The notes below the pieces were generated by a model, which saw nothing but the letters and a program-made list of their open reading frames with translations, was not told the DNA's origin and did no database searches. The position numbers were made by a program, and so were the translations under genes. A stretch of DNA of 64,000 bases, taken from contig NZ_DASUVO010000002.1 in NCBI RefSeq assembly GCF_036378875.1, positions 143,150 to 207,149 on the forward strand, given 5' to 3'. The stretch is from Actinophytocola sp036378875. GTDB lineage: Bacteria; Actinomycetota; Actinomycetes; Mycobacteriales; Pseudonocardiaceae. This document shows positions 1-9,447 of the stretch, piece after piece. The first letter of the stretch is position 1. Each line of letters opens with the position of its first letter.

Positions 1-873
1 CACGAAGTTGGCGACCACCCGCACCTCGGGCGCCGACTCCGCGCTGGGACCGTGATAGGTGTCGCTACTGGTGCTGCCCGACGAGCCGCCGCAGCAGGCC
101 CAGTTGTGGTTCCAGTTGCGGTTGAGGTCGGTGCCGACACTCGACGACCCGGAGTTGGGCTGCCGGTTCTTGCGCCAGCTGCGGTAGGAGCCGGTGGCGA
201 TGTCGTACTCGCCGCCGTCCGGGTTCACGTCCGGCACGATCCAGATCTCCCGGCTGTTGACCAGGTCCCGGACGCGCGTGTCGGTGGCGTACTGGTCGGT
301 GAACAGGCTCACCAGGTACAGCGCCATCTCCACGGTCAGGTGCTCACGGGCGTGTTGGTGTGCCGTGAACAGGACCTCGGGCTCGGCCTCGTCGGTCGCC
401 ACGTTGTCGGAGATCTTGATCGCCGAGATCTCCCTGCCCTGGTACGACGTGCCGATCACGCGCTTGCTGATCAGCGTCGGGTGGTCGATTAGCGCCTGGT
501 TGACCTCGGCGGTCATCTCGGCGAAGTTGTGGTAACGCGAGTCGGCGGACGGGAAGTCGAGCGGTCTCAGGGCTCCTGGCGGGGCCGGGAGCTCCTGGCG
601 CTGGACCCGGTAGCCCAGCGCCTCGATCTCCTTGATCTCCTCGGGCGTCGCGGTGATGTTCAACCCGCTGTGTTCCGCGGAGTTGATCGCGGCGCCGGTA
701 CGGGCGATCTCGGTGCGCTGTTCGACGGTCTTGACATTGTCCACCCGGTACTCGCCGCTGGCCGACGGCGCCTCCGGGGGCTGCGCCACGGTGGCCGGCG
801 CATTGGTGACTGACAGTGCCGTGGCGACGGCGATGAAGGCGCCGGCCACGAGCGATAGACGGGTTCTTCTCAC
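1..873 (-). CDS. Secreted M14 zinc carboxypeptidase, C-terminal part outside the window
   Basis: A metallocarboxypeptidase that removes C-terminal residues from peptides outside the cell. Translating leftward from GTG at 873 gives a signal peptide (basic VRRTR then a hydrophobic stretch to about residue 30) and a propeptide. An M14 core starts near residue 110. The zinc motif HxxE is seen as H174-A-R-E177 within AHQHAREH, and the substrate-binding GTDLNRNW follows. The window edge cuts the gene after 291 codons, so the third zinc ligand and the catalytic Glu are not visible. The GTG start is chosen because GGGAGGT precedes it and it is followed directly by the signal peptide. The peptide substrate is unknown. 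Confidence 0.85.
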   Translation of the reverse strand, partial: MRRTRLSLVAGAFIAVATALSVTNAPATVAQPPEAPSASGEYRVDNVKTVEQRTEIARTGAAINSAEHSGLNITATPEEIKEIEALGYRVQRQELPAPPGALRPLDFPSADSRYHNFAEMTAEVNQALIDHPTLISKRVIGTSYQGREISAIKISDNVATDEAEPEVLFTAHQHAREHLTVEMALYLVSLFTDQYATDTRVRDLVNSREIWIVPDVNPDGGEYDIATGSYRSWRKNRQPNSGSSSVGTDLNRNWNHNWACCGGSSGSTSSDTYHGPSAESAPEVRVVANFV

Positions 874-1052
874 GGTTACCTCCCGCAGGGACACCGACAG
901 GGCGGTGTTGGAGGAACTTGTTGCGCGCTCGATGTTTCCGGCGCGCGGTCACCGTCACAACCGGCAAACAGGCACACCGGTTGCCAGTTTTGCCGGCCGG
1001 TCGTAATGTGTACCGTGATACATCACGAGCCGAACGCGTCGGGGGAGCCGCC

Positions 1053-2159
1053 ATGAGTGACGAGCGTGAGCCGCACGGTCACGGGCATGCCCACGGCCAC
1101 GGACACGGACACGGACACGGGCGCCGCGGTGGCTTCTGGGCCAAGGTGAAGCACGTGGTCGTGCCCCATTCGCACGACGCGAACGAGGCGATCCAGTCCG
1201 CGACCGAGTCGAGCGGGCAGGGCATCCGGGCGGCGTGGATCGGCCTTGGCGGCATGATGGCCACGGCGATCCTGCAGATGGTGATCGTGGCGCTGTCGGG
1301 GTCGATCGCGTTGTTGGCGGACACCGTGCACAACCTCGGGCACGCGGTGACCACGATCCCGCTGGTGATCGCGTTCCGGTTGGGGCGCAAGGCCGCCACC
1401 AGCCGCTACCCCTACGGGTACCGGCGCGCGGAGGACCTGGCCGGGGTGTTGATCGCGCTGGTGATCGCCGCCTCGGTCGTGCTGATCGTCTGGGAGTCGA
1501 TCGACGCGTTGATCAACCCGCACCCGTTGACCAACCTGTGGTGGGTGTTCGCCGCCGGTCTGGTCGGGTTCGCCGGCAACGAGATCGTCGCGGTCTACCG
1601 GATCCGGACGGGCCGACGGATCGGCTCGGCCGCGTTGGTCGCCGAGGGACAGCACGCCCGCGCGGACGGGCTCACCTCCATCGCCGTCGTGGTCGGCGTG
1701 ATCGGCGTGTGGCTCGGGTTCGAGCGAGCGGACGCGATCATCGGCCTGCTCATCGGCATCGCGGTGTTCGGCATCCTCGTCAGCACGATGCGGACCGTGT
1801 TCCGCCGGTTGATGGACGGCGTGGAGCCGGGTGTGGTGGAGCAGATGACCGCGACCGCCGCGACGGTGGACGGAGTGCTTGCCGTGGACCGGGTCCGGGT
1901 CCGCTGGACCGGACACCGGCTGGAGGCGGACGCGGACCTGGCCGTCCAGGGTGGACTGTCTATCGTGGACGGCCACGAGATCGCCGACCGCGTCGAGCAC
2001 GAGCTGCTGCACGCCACCCCGCACCTGGAGTCGGTCGTCGTGCACCTGCACCCGGTGGTCGACGGGCACCGCCCCCACGACCTGCACGAGCTGTCCGGCC
2101 ATCACGCCAACCCCGAGGCGCGCGCCGCGTATCAGGCCAAGCTCGCCGAACACCGGTGA
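1053..2159 (+). CDS. Cation diffusion facilitator (CDF) metal exporter, His-rich N-terminus
   Basis: A 368-aa proton-coupled exporter of divalent metals such as Zn or Co. Residues 8-23 are a His/Gly run (GHGHAHGHGHGHGHG), a likely cytosolic metal buffer. About six membrane segments follow. Metal-site residues are visible in TM2 (ADTVHNLGHA) and TM5 (GQHARAD, matching HxxxD). A cytosolic metal-binding fold with more His residues ends the protein. ATG 1053 is chosen over upstream in-frame codons because the family usually starts just before the His run. The stop overlaps a possible start of the next regulator (TGATG), suggesting one transcript. The metal cannot be read from the sequence. Confidence 0.9.
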   Translation: MSDEREPHGHGHAHGHGHGHGHGRRGGFWAKVKHVVVPHSHDANEAIQSATESSGQGIRAAWIGLGGMMATAILQMVIVALSGSIALLADTVHNLGHAVTTIPLVIAFRLGRKAATSRYPYGYRRAEDLAGVLIALVIAASVVLIVWESIDALINPHPLTNLWWVFAAGLVGFAGNEIVAVYRIRTGRRIGSAALVAEGQHARADGLTSIAVVVGVIGVWLGFERADAIIGLLIGIAVFGILVSTMRTVFRRLMDGVEPGVVEQMTATAATVDGVLAVDRVRVRWTGHRLEADADLAVQGGLSIVDGHEIADRVEHELLHATPHLESVVVHLHPVVDGHRPHDLHELSGHHANPEARAAYQAKLAEHR

Positions 2160-2185
2160 TGCCGCCGGGTACCATCTGCCATGAC

Positions 2186-2851
2186 ATGTCACAGACCGAA
2201 GTCGCCTACGGGCACCTCAAACACCTGATCCTCACCGGTGCGCTCGCGCCGGGCGAGGAGCTGCGCGAAAGCGCGCTCGCCGAGTCGTCGGGCTACGGTC
2301 GCACGCCGATACGGGAGGCGTTGCGCCGCCTCGTGCAGGAGGGGTTCGTCGAGGTGCGTCCGCGCCAGGGCTACCGGGTGTCGGTGGTGACGCTGGCGAG
2401 CGTGCGGGACCTGTTCGAGATGCGGCTGCTGCTCGAACCCGCGGCGGCGGAGCTGGCCGCCACCCGTGCGTCGCAGGAGGAACTGGCCGCGCTGCACGAG
2501 CTCGCGCACGAGTCGTACGTGCCAGGCGACCCGGAGAGCTATGAGCGGTTCCTCCAGCACAACCGCGAGTTCCACGTCCGCGTCGCCCGCGCGGCCGGCA
2601 ACGAGCGGCTGGCCCGCACACTGCAGGTGCTGCTGGAAGAGATGCAGCGGCTGTTCTTCATCAGCCTCCCCGGCCGGGACGGCGACACCGCATCGGAACT
2701 CGTGCACGAGCACCACGAACTGCACGACGCGTTGCTCGCGCGCGACGCCGCCAGGGCGCGGCAGGTCGTGATCGACCAGATCGAGGCCAGCCGCGCCAGG
2801 GTGATGGCGGGCCTGTTGGCCGGCGCGCATCCCACCGTGGTGTTGGCATGA
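2186..2851 (+). CDS. GntR-family regulator, FCD subfamily
   Basis: A 221-aa DNA-binding regulator. Residues 1-70 form a GntR winged helix (GRTPIREALRRLVQEGFVEV is the recognition region). Residues about 78-205 form an all-helical FCD ligand domain with the usual metal-type His residues (NREFHVRVA, HHELHDAL). FCD members usually sense small organic acids and act as repressors. I place the start at ATG 2186 (MSQTEV). ATG 2159 is also in frame and overlaps the upstream stop as TGATG, adding nine residues. The gene is probably cotranscribed with the CDF exporter, an unusual partner for this subfamily. The effector is unknown. Confidence 0.85.
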   Translation: MSQTEVAYGHLKHLILTGALAPGEELRESALAESSGYGRTPIREALRRLVQEGFVEVRPRQGYRVSVVTLASVRDLFEMRLLLEPAAAELAATRASQEELAALHELAHESYVPGDPESYERFLQHNREFHVRVARAAGNERLARTLQVLLEEMQRLFFISLPGRDGDTASELVHEHHELHDALLARDAARARQVVIDQIEASRARVMAGLLAGAHPTVVLA

Positions 2852-2903
2852 CCCTACGAATGGGGCTAGCGATGATCTCGATTCGAGGAGTGGCATAGGT
2901 ACT

Positions 2904-4475
2904 ATGCCTCGGACGCGCCTGCCCGCAGTCCTGCTCGCCACGTTCGTGCTCGTTCTGCTGCCTGTGGTGGCGGTGGCGGATGACGGGCGGACCGACAGTC
3001 GAGCGAGTTTCGACCTTGGTGCGGCCACCATTCCCGACCTGCAGCGGCGGATGGACCGGGGACAGCTCACCTCGGTCGGGTTGACATCCGCTTATCTGCG
3101 GCGGATCGCGGCGATCGACGGGAAGATCCACTCAGTGATCGCGGTCAACGGGCGGGCACTCGCGGAGGCCTCGGCGAGCGATGTCCGCAGGCGGGACGGG
3201 CGCACGCGCGGCCCGCTCGACGGCATTCCCGTACTGCTCAAGGACAACATCGACACCCGCGGCGAGCCGACCACCGCGGGATCCCGGGTGTTCGACGGCA
3301 CGCGCCCGGCCGCCGACGCTCATCTCGTCGCCCGGCTTCACCGTGCCGGCGCGGTGATCCTGGGGAAGGCGAACCTGTCGGAGTGGGCGAACTTCCGGTC
3401 CACGCACTCGACCTCGGGCTGGTCGGGGGTCGGCGGTCAGACCAACAACCCGTACGTGCTCGACCGCAACCCCTGCGGGTCCTCGTCCGGCTCCGGGGCG
3501 GCGATCGCCGCCGCACTGGCACAGGTGACGATCGGCACGGAAACCGACGGCTCGATCGTGTGCCCGGCCGGCGCCAACGGCATCGTCGGCCACAAGCCGA
3601 CACTGGGACTGGTCAGCAGGACGGGTGTCGTGCCGATCTCGGCCGAGCAGGACACCGCGGGCCCGATGGCCAGGCACGTGGTCGACGCGGCGATCACGCT
3701 GTCGGTGCTGCAGGGACGCGACGCCGCCGACGCCGCCACCCACGCCATTCCCACCGGCCAACCTCGGGACTATGCCGCACTGCTGCGCCCGAACGCGTTA
3801 CGTGGCACCAGGATCGGGGTGTGGCGTCTGTCCGGTGTGGACGCTGACGTCGACCGGGTGGTGAACGAGTCGGTGGCCGTGCTCCGGTCGCGTGGCGCCA
3901 CCGTCATCGACGTCGAGCTGCCCTACCAGGACCTGGTCAACGAGAACGAGTTTCCCGCGCTGCTCACCGAGTTCCGTCGTGACCTCAACGCCTATCTCGG
4001 GGCTCGTCCCGGGGCGCCGGACACGTTGGCGGAGGTGATCGCGTTCAACCGCACGGATCCGGTCGAGCTGTCGAAGTTCGGACAGGAGCTGTTCGAGCAG
4101 GCCGAAGTCGCGCCACCGCCGACCGATCCCACCTACCTGAACCGACGCCGGACGGCCACCGACGCCGCCCGCCGGTCCATCGACGAGACCATGGACCGGT
4201 TCGACCTGGACGCGATCATGGCCCCGACGAACAGCCCGGCATGGCGAACCGACTACACCGCCGGCGACGCGTTCGTGCTGGGTTCGTCCGGTCCGGCGGC
4301 TGTGGCCGGATACCCGAACGTCTCGGTGCCCGCGGGTTTCGCCGGGCCGCTGCCGGTCGGCGTCTCGTTCTTCGCCGAACGCTGGTCGGACGCGAAGGTC
4401 CTCGCACTGGCCGCGGCCTTCGAGCGGGCCAACCCCACCTACCGCCCGCCCGAGTTCATCCCGACGACTGGTTGA
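2904..4475 (+). CDS. Secreted amidase (amidase signature family)
   Basis: A 523-aa hydrolase of the amidase signature family, which cleaves carboxylic amides with a Ser-cisSer-Lys triad. Residues 1-26 are a signal peptide ending in AVA, so the enzyme is likely exported. The signature region is clear: the lysine in VLLKDNID, then NPCGSSSGSGAAIAAALAQV and GTETDGSIVCPA, which hold the glycine/serine loop and the nucleophile. Length matches the family. The start ATG has AGG nearby (ataggtact). The 3' end overlaps the convergent methyltransferase by 20 nt. Substrate is not predictable; peptide amides or fatty amides are possible. Confidence 0.88.
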   Translation: MPRTRLPAVLLATFVLVLLPVVAVADDGRTDSRASFDLGAATIPDLQRRMDRGQLTSVGLTSAYLRRIAAIDGKIHSVIAVNGRALAEASASDVRRRDGRTRGPLDGIPVLLKDNIDTRGEPTTAGSRVFDGTRPAADAHLVARLHRAGAVILGKANLSEWANFRSTHSTSGWSGVGGQTNNPYVLDRNPCGSSSGSGAAIAAALAQVTIGTETDGSIVCPAGANGIVGHKPTLGLVSRTGVVPISAEQDTAGPMARHVVDAAITLSVLQGRDAADAATHAIPTGQPRDYAALLRPNALRGTRIGVWRLSGVDADVDRVVNESVAVLRSRGATVIDVELPYQDLVNENEFPALLTEFRRDLNAYLGARPGAPDTLAEVIAFNRTDPVELSKFGQELFEQAEVAPPPTDPTYLNRRRTATDAARRSIDETMDRFDLDAIMAPTNSPAWRTDYTAGDAFVLGSSGPAAVAGYPNVSVPAGFAGPLPVGVSFFAERWSDAKVLALAAAFERANPTYRPPEFIPTTG

Positions 4476-5115
4476 CGTCGTCGAGCACGTCGTACCCGAC
4501 GAACGTGAACATGTGCGCGCCGGCGGCCAACGGCTGCGGCTGACCGGTGAAGCGGTGCACGCCGACGCCGAATCCGGCGTCCGGCTCCGAGACCCATCGG
4601 CGTTCGAAGCCAAGCCCTTCGAACCACTCGCAGATCAACGGCACCCGGTCGGGCGCGCCGCGGTGGCGGGTCCAGATGACCGTGCCGCCCGTGGCGCACA
4701 ACTGGGCGCAGAAGCCGACGGTCCGGTGGATGTCCTCGTCGCTGAGGTTGCCGAACACACCACACACCAACACGAGATCCGCCGGTACCAGGCTGTGGTA
4801 GTGATCGGTGCGCGACGCGTCGGCCGTGAGCACCTCGACCCCGGTCAGGCCCGCCGCCCTGGCGGTGTCCTCGGCGGCCTTCGCGTTCCGCGGGTCCAGT
4901 TCCACCAGCCGCGCCCGGACGTCGTCTCGGCGCGGATGGTCGGCCAGCACGCCGAGCAGGTCACGTCCCTGGCCGGCGCACAGGCTGACCACCCGCAGCG
5001 GACCGGGCGGGCTTTCGTCCAGGACGGCCCTGATCTGCCGCTGAACGGCCCGCAACCGCCTCGCCATCCACGAGCCAGGAAGGTCGTACTCGTCGTGCCA
5101 CGTTCGCCAGTCCAT
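4456..5115 (-). CDS. Class I SAM-dependent methyltransferase
   Basis: A 219-aa methyltransferase. The SAM-binding motif I reads VVSLCAGQGRDLLGVL (residues about 42-57). An acidic residue for the ribose follows in LVELDPRN, and motif IV-like LVLVCGVFGNLSDEDI comes later. It starts ten bases after the stop of the leftward DUF917 gene, so it is probably the last gene of that catabolic operon. Its 3' end overlaps the convergent amidase. The methyl acceptor is unknown. Because DUF917 proteins are linked to S-methyl-thiohydantoin chemistry, a role in methylating or demethylating pathway intermediates is possible but only inferred. Confidence 0.75.
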   Translation of the reverse strand: MDWRTWHDEYDLPGSWMARRLRAVQRQIRAVLDESPPGPLRVVSLCAGQGRDLLGVLADHPRRDDVRARLVELDPRNAKAAEDTARAAGLTGVEVLTADASRTDHYHSLVPADLVLVCGVFGNLSDEDIHRTVGFCAQLCATGGTVIWTRHRGAPDRVPLICEWFEGLGFERRWVSEPDAGFGVGVHRFTGQPQPLAAGAHMFTFVGYDVLDDVNQSSG

Positions 5116-5124
5116 GGGCGAACC

Positions 5125-6183
5125 CTATGGCGCGAGTGGCCGGTAGTCGCTGTCGTAACCGAAGTAGCGTGGGCCGACCAGTTCGAGGCCGGCCGGGGTG
5201 GTCCACCTGGGGTCGCCGGGGATGCCGAGCACGGTGACCCGGTTGCCGTAGCGCATCGACTCGGTGGTGACCGGTTCGCCGGTGTCGGTTTCCAGTGCGC
5301 AGATCAGGTCCGGGGTCGTGGCGACCACCTCGCCGTCGCGTTCGGCCAGGAGGTACTCGTTCTGGAACGACAGGCGCAGTTCAGAGTCCGTGCCGGTGAT
5401 GGTGGCGGTGCCTCTGGCGAAACCACCCGTCGTGGCTCGCTGCACGTCCACCACCTTGCCGGTGGCCAGTCGGACTCCGTCGACCATGTCCGCCACCGCC
5501 GCGGCCGGGTCTCGGTGTTCGGCGCGGGCGGTACGTACGGCGGCGCCGAGTCGCTGCGCCAGCGTGATCGTGTCGGCCACCAGGCCGTCGGAGAGCTGTG
5601 CGCCGGTCATCAACGTGTCGGCGGTGAACACCGAGCACCCGGTGGCCACGCAGACCGCGCGGGCGATGCGTTCCGCCCACAGGCTCGACGCCGCGTGCAG
5701 GACGAGCGTGTTGCCCTTGTCGTCGGCGATGGCCATCGGGCTCGTGGGGATGCCGGCCAGGGTGGGCAGCACCATCTGCGCCTCGGGGAACGCGCGGCCC
5801 ATGGCGTCGCCGTCGACGATCGGCAGCCCCGTCTCCGCGGCCAGGGCGAGCGGGATGAGCGAGTTCATGCCGCCGATCTCGATCGGCACCAGATGGGTCG
5901 CCGTCAGCCCGGTCTCGTGTTCCAGCGCACGCAGCGCGGCGAGCGCCTCGGTGCCGTTGGGCAGTTTCTCCTGGCTGACCGTGGGCGCGCCGAGTGTCGC
6001 GACGGGGACGACCACCGCGTCGGGCGGCACCTCGTCGACCGCGACCACCGTGATGGGGCCGTGCCGGGTGATGGCCACCTCGGCCAGGAGCTTGCCAAGG
6101 TACGGGTCGCCGCCCCCACCGGAGCCGAGGATCCCCGCGCCACGGGCGATGTCGTCGATGTCGTCGAGAACGATCTCACGCAC
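5125..6183 (-). CDS. DUF917 / S-methyl-thiohydantoin desulfurase-like protein, copy 1
   Basis: A 352-aa DUF917 protein, a family now named after S-methyl-thiohydantoin desulfurase. The N-terminal half begins DIARGAGILGSGGGGDPY, the glycine-rich hallmark, and contains EIGGMNSLIPLALAAETGLP. The C-terminal half ends with GYDSDYRPLAP. I start it at GTG 6183, which overlaps the upstream HyuA stop by 8 nt and begins at the conserved VREIVLDDIDDI. An in-frame ATG at 6234 would add 17 residues inside HyuA. Partner proteins of this type are usually encoded beside hydantoinase/oxoprolinase subunits, as here. Thiohydantoin as the substrate is inferred from the family name. Confidence 0.82.
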   Translation of the reverse strand: MREIVLDDIDDIARGAGILGSGGGGDPYLGKLLAEVAITRHGPITVVAVDEVPPDAVVVPVATLGAPTVSQEKLPNGTEALAALRALEHETGLTATHLVPIEIGGMNSLIPLALAAETGLPIVDGDAMGRAFPEAQMVLPTLAGIPTSPMAIADDKGNTLVLHAASSLWAERIARAVCVATGCSVFTADTLMTGAQLSDGLVADTITLAQRLGAAVRTARAEHRDPAAAVADMVDGVRLATGKVVDVQRATTGGFARGTATITGTDSELRLSFQNEYLLAERDGEVVATTPDLICALETDTGEPVTTESMRYGNRVTVLGIPGDPRWTTPAGLELVGPRYFGYDSDYRPLAP

Positions 6184-7792
6184 CGGGCACTCCCACCGGC
6201 TCACGGGTCTGGACGCGGTCGAGGTCGAGGTCACCGACGGCCTTCACCCGGATCCGGGTGGCGCCGCCGGGCAGGTAGGCGAGGGGCACCTCGTCGATCT
6301 CGACGATCTCGACCGTGCCCGGCCTGGCACCGGCGGACTCGGCGCGGGCGACCGCTTCGGCCCTGGCCTCCGCGAGCACGGTTTCCCTTGCGCCGTCAGC
6401 GACCTGGACGACACGGTCCAGCTCGCCGCCCACCTTCGCGATCGCCGCGCCGATCGCGTTGGCGACGTCGGAATGCTCCGGGCGGCGCACATCCGGCAGC
6501 CCGGGGATCTCGTCCGGCAGCACCACGCTGCCACCGCCGACCAGCACGACCGGCAGCGGCTCCGGGGATGTGCGCATCCGGTCGACCGCGTCGGCGATCC
6601 GTTCGCTGACCTCGCCGAGCACGGCACGCGCCCGGTCGGCGTCGAAACGGCGGACCAGTGCCGTCATGGTGCCGACGCGGCTCTGCCCGGCGGCGACCGC
6701 CACGTCGGTCAGCGTGAGGGTGTCGCCGCCGAACACCAGTGCCTTGCTGGTCAGCTCGAAGCCGACGCTGTCCGGCCCGACGGTGGTGCGTTCACCGTTC
6801 GAGAAGTCGCGGACGAGGCTCCCACCGCCGATGCCGAGCGAGAGCACGTCGGGCATGCGCCAGTTCGTGCGAATGCCGGCGATGTCGGTGATCGCGGGCG
6901 CCTCACGGGGAAAGCCGCCGACGAGCATGCCGATGTCGGTGGTGGTGCCGCCGACGTCGATCACCGCACAGTCGGCCACACCGGACAGGAAACCGGCGCC
7001 ACGCATCGAGTTCGTCGGCCCGGACGCGAACGTGGCCGCGGGGAACCGGCGGCAGTACTCCACGTCCATCAGCGTGCCGTCGTTCTGGCTGAGCAGCAGG
7101 GGAGCGGTGATGCCGGCCTCGGCGAGCGCGTCGGTCAACGCGTCCGCGAGCCGGCCGGCCAACTCGATCAGCGCGGCGTTGAGGACCGTGGCGTTCTCCC
7201 GCTCCAGCAACCCGATCCGGCCGAGCTCGTGGGAGCAGGACACCCGCAGCTCGGGCACCTCCGCCCGCAGGATCTCCGCCGCCTCGAGTTCCATTGTCCC
7301 GTTCACCGGCGCGAACACCGACGACACCGCGACCGACCGCACCCCTGCCGCGGCGAGGTCGGCCGCCGTCCGACGCAGCTCGTCGGCGTCCAAAGTAGAC
7401 AGCTCGGTGCCGTCGTACTCGTACCCGCCGTGACAGAGGTACGCGCGGTCGCCGACGGCGACCCGCAACCGTTCTGGCCAGCCGGTCAGCGGGGGAAGCG
7501 CGGCGGTCGCCGGCAACCCGAGGCGGATCACCGCGGTCGGGGTCAGGTCACGGGCCTGCACGACCGCGTTGGTGAAGTGCGTGGTGCCGATCATCACCGC
7601 CGTGATCTGCCCCGGTTCGAAACCCTCCGGCGCGTCCCGCAGCAGCTCGTCGATCGCGGTGACCACACCGGCGGTGACGTCGGTGGTCGTCGGCGTCTTC
7701 ACCGCGGCCAGCACCCGCACGTCCTCGTCCTGCCGCCCGGCGACCAGTACGGCGTCGGTGTTGGTGCCGCCGACGTCGATGCCGATCCTCAT
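6176..7792 (-). CDS. Hydantoinase/oxoprolinase family protein (HyuA-like), copy 1
   Basis: A 538-aa ATP-dependent ring-opening enzyme subunit of the hydantoinase/oxoprolinase family. It begins MRIGIDVGGTNTDAVLV, the N-terminal phosphate loop of the actin-like ATPase fold. A second DVGGTTTDIG loop sits near residue 285, and a C-terminal GGGSVVLPDEI follows. All catalytic signatures look intact. ATG 7792 overlaps the NCS1 permease stop by 3 nt (ATGA-type overlap), and the end overlaps the DUF917 start. It is therefore the middle gene of a tightly coupled transport-and-degradation operon for a cyclic amide, hydantoin or thiohydantoin. Confidence 0.87.
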   Translation of the reverse strand: MRIGIDVGGTNTDAVLVAGRQDEDVRVLAAVKTPTTTDVTAGVVTAIDELLRDAPEGFEPGQITAVMIGTTHFTNAVVQARDLTPTAVIRLGLPATAALPPLTGWPERLRVAVGDRAYLCHGGYEYDGTELSTLDADELRRTAADLAAAGVRSVAVSSVFAPVNGTMELEAAEILRAEVPELRVSCSHELGRIGLLERENATVLNAALIELAGRLADALTDALAEAGITAPLLLSQNDGTLMDVEYCRRFPAATFASGPTNSMRGAGFLSGVADCAVIDVGGTTTDIGMLVGGFPREAPAITDIAGIRTNWRMPDVLSLGIGGGSLVRDFSNGERTTVGPDSVGFELTSKALVFGGDTLTLTDVAVAAGQSRVGTMTALVRRFDADRARAVLGEVSERIADAVDRMRTSPEPLPVVLVGGGSVVLPDEIPGLPDVRRPEHSDVANAIGAAIAKVGGELDRVVQVADGARETVLAEARAEAVARAESAGARPGTVEIVEIDEVPLAYLPGGATRIRVKAVGDLDLDRVQTREPVGVPGA

Positions 7793-9108
7793 CCGCCGGT
7801 CCCCCCGGTGGCGACCGGGAGTTCCCTGGTGCCACGCACCAGTCCGGCCTTCCCCGCGGCCACGTAGAGAATTCCGGCCACCGCGAGGGAGTTGAGCGCG
7901 GGAATGCCGAACTGCTCCTGTTCGGTCCACCAGCCGAGCACCGCCGACGCGACCCAGATCACCAGCGTGGCCGGCACCCAGCCGGGCTCGGTCTCGGGGA
8001 GCCGGCCGTTCGCGCGGGCCTCGTCGAGCGCGGGTCGCCAGCGGCGCACGAGGAAGTACTCGGCGACCATGATGCCGGCGATCGGCGGCATCGCGACGCC
8101 AAGCACGGTGAGGAAGTCGGCGAACCGGTCGAGGATGCCCGCCGCCGACAGCGCGGTGCCGACCACGCCGATCGCGATCGTCGCCACCACCCGGTTCAGC
8201 CGCACACCGAACACTGTGGACAGTGTGTTCACGAACCCGAGCGAGGAGCTGTACAGGTTCCAGTCGTTGATCTTCACGGTGGCCGAGACCAGGATGATGA
8301 TCCCCAGGGCGCCCGACGTGGCCCCGAAGATCGACACCACGTCGGCCTCCTTGATCGCGTAGGCGAGGAGCACACCGACAAGGCCGAGCACGTACTGTCC
8401 GAGGGTGATCGACACGACCGTCTGCTTCACCACGTCACCGGACGTACGGTTGAACCGGGTCATGTCCGGTGTGAGCACCGCACCGGCGATGTAGGAGCCG
8501 GCGACGATCGTCGCCCCGGTGGCGATCGACATCGGCTCGCCGAACGGCTCGGTGCCGATCAGGTCACCGATGCTGTGCTTGGTGAACTCACCGATCACCG
8601 ACCAGCCGGCCAGCAACAGGAACGCGGGCACGGTGATGTAGGCGATCCACGCCATCCACCGGAACCCGTACACCACCAGCGCGGTCACCCCGAGCCCGGT
8701 CACGATGGACCACACCCACACGGGCACCCCGTCCATCAGGGCGTGCAGCCCTTCGGCGAAGATCGCGTTCTGGATCCCGAACCACCCGATCAAGCTGGTC
8801 GCGACGACCAACCCGATCAACGCGGACCCGAGCCGCCCGAACCCGGTCCACCGCGCGAGGACCGAAGTGGACAGTCCTTCCCGGACACCAGCGATCCCGG
8901 CGAAGATCGCGACCAGCTCCAGGATCACCGACCCGAGCGTCAACGACCAGAACGCGCCCCAGAACGACATCCCGGCACCCAACGTGGCGCCGAGCAGGAA
9001 CACGGTGAGATCGGACAGCTGCCCAAACCGTTGCACCGCGACGGTCCACCACGGATAACGCGCGTTGTCCGGCACCCGGTCCAACGCGTAGTCATCAGCC
9101 CCCAGCAT
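7789..9108 (-). CDS. NCS1-family purine/cytosine/hydantoin permease
   Basis: A 439-aa integral membrane transporter of the nucleobase-cation-symport-1 family, with about 12 hydrophobic segments. It starts MLGADDYALDRVPDNARYPW and then QLSDLTVFLLGATLGAGMSF, the typical NCS1 TM1 region. ATG 9108 is chosen because AAAGGGAAC lies at the right distance upstream and the N-terminus fits the family. A longer frame to 9207 has no such support. It overlaps hyuA copy 1 and is probably cotranscribed with it. It likely imports the heterocycle degraded by the HyuA/DUF917 enzymes; NCS1 members carry hydantoins, allantoin, purines or cytosine. Confidence 0.88.
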   Translation of the reverse strand: MLGADDYALDRVPDNARYPWWTVAVQRFGQLSDLTVFLLGATLGAGMSFWGAFWSLTLGSVILELVAIFAGIAGVREGLSTSVLARWTGFGRLGSALIGLVVATSLIGWFGIQNAIFAEGLHALMDGVPVWVWSIVTGLGVTALVVYGFRWMAWIAYITVPAFLLLAGWSVIGEFTKHSIGDLIGTEPFGEPMSIATGATIVAGSYIAGAVLTPDMTRFNRTSGDVVKQTVVSITLGQYVLGLVGVLLAYAIKEADVVSIFGATSGALGIIILVSATVKINDWNLYSSSLGFVNTLSTVFGVRLNRVVATIAIGVVGTALSAAGILDRFADFLTVLGVAMPPIAGIMVAEYFLVRRWRPALDEARANGRLPETEPGWVPATLVIWVASAVLGWWTEQEQFGIPALNSLAVAGILYVAAGKAGLVRGTRELPVATGGTGG

Positions 9109-9447
9109 CAGTTCCCTTTCTGTGACATGAATTGCCGCACCCACCGCCCGCCGCGGCCGGCGCCGCCCTGACTCCACCCGGATGTCCTGAGGGCACCCTC
9201 GAGACACTCAGCCCGGATCCACCGATGATCATGCTGCCCGCGCGAGGTTCTGTGGCTCCGTGGGGCAAAGCCCGCATGGCGGGCGGTTTCACATCGCCCG
9301 GGAAGCCCGGTGCTGCGAACGGCGTGTTTGTGCCACCAGCGCTGTCCCGAAAGACGCTTTCGGGTCGTTGAACGTCATCAGCGCGTCTTTCGAGACATCG
9401 GCGATGCCCGCGTCGGGCTTGCTTGGGGGCGCCGGGCGGCTCTCCGC
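9109..9447. other. Non-coding gap inside the catabolic island
   Basis: These 339 bases separate the second HyuA gene from the permease gene, both read leftward. I see no credible gene. Two small hairpins are present: GCCCGC-atg-GCGGGC at 9270-9284, followed on the minus strand by TTTG, and CCCGAAAG-acg-CTTTCGGG at 9346-9364. Either could be a weak terminator for the upstream pair. The permease operon promoter probably lies between 9109 and about 9200. Confidence 0.5.

Noticed and set aside
5264..7867. An 867-codon rightward open frame
   Set aside because: It lies antisense to intact hyuA and DUF917 genes and reads as Ser/Thr/Arg-rich composition without domains. GC-rich DNA gives such frames by codon bias.
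8213..8226. CACTGTGGACAGTG palindrome-like site
   Set aside because: It lies deep inside the NCS1 permease coding sequence, so it is unlikely to be a promoter operator; it is only counted as a partial copy of the recurring motif.
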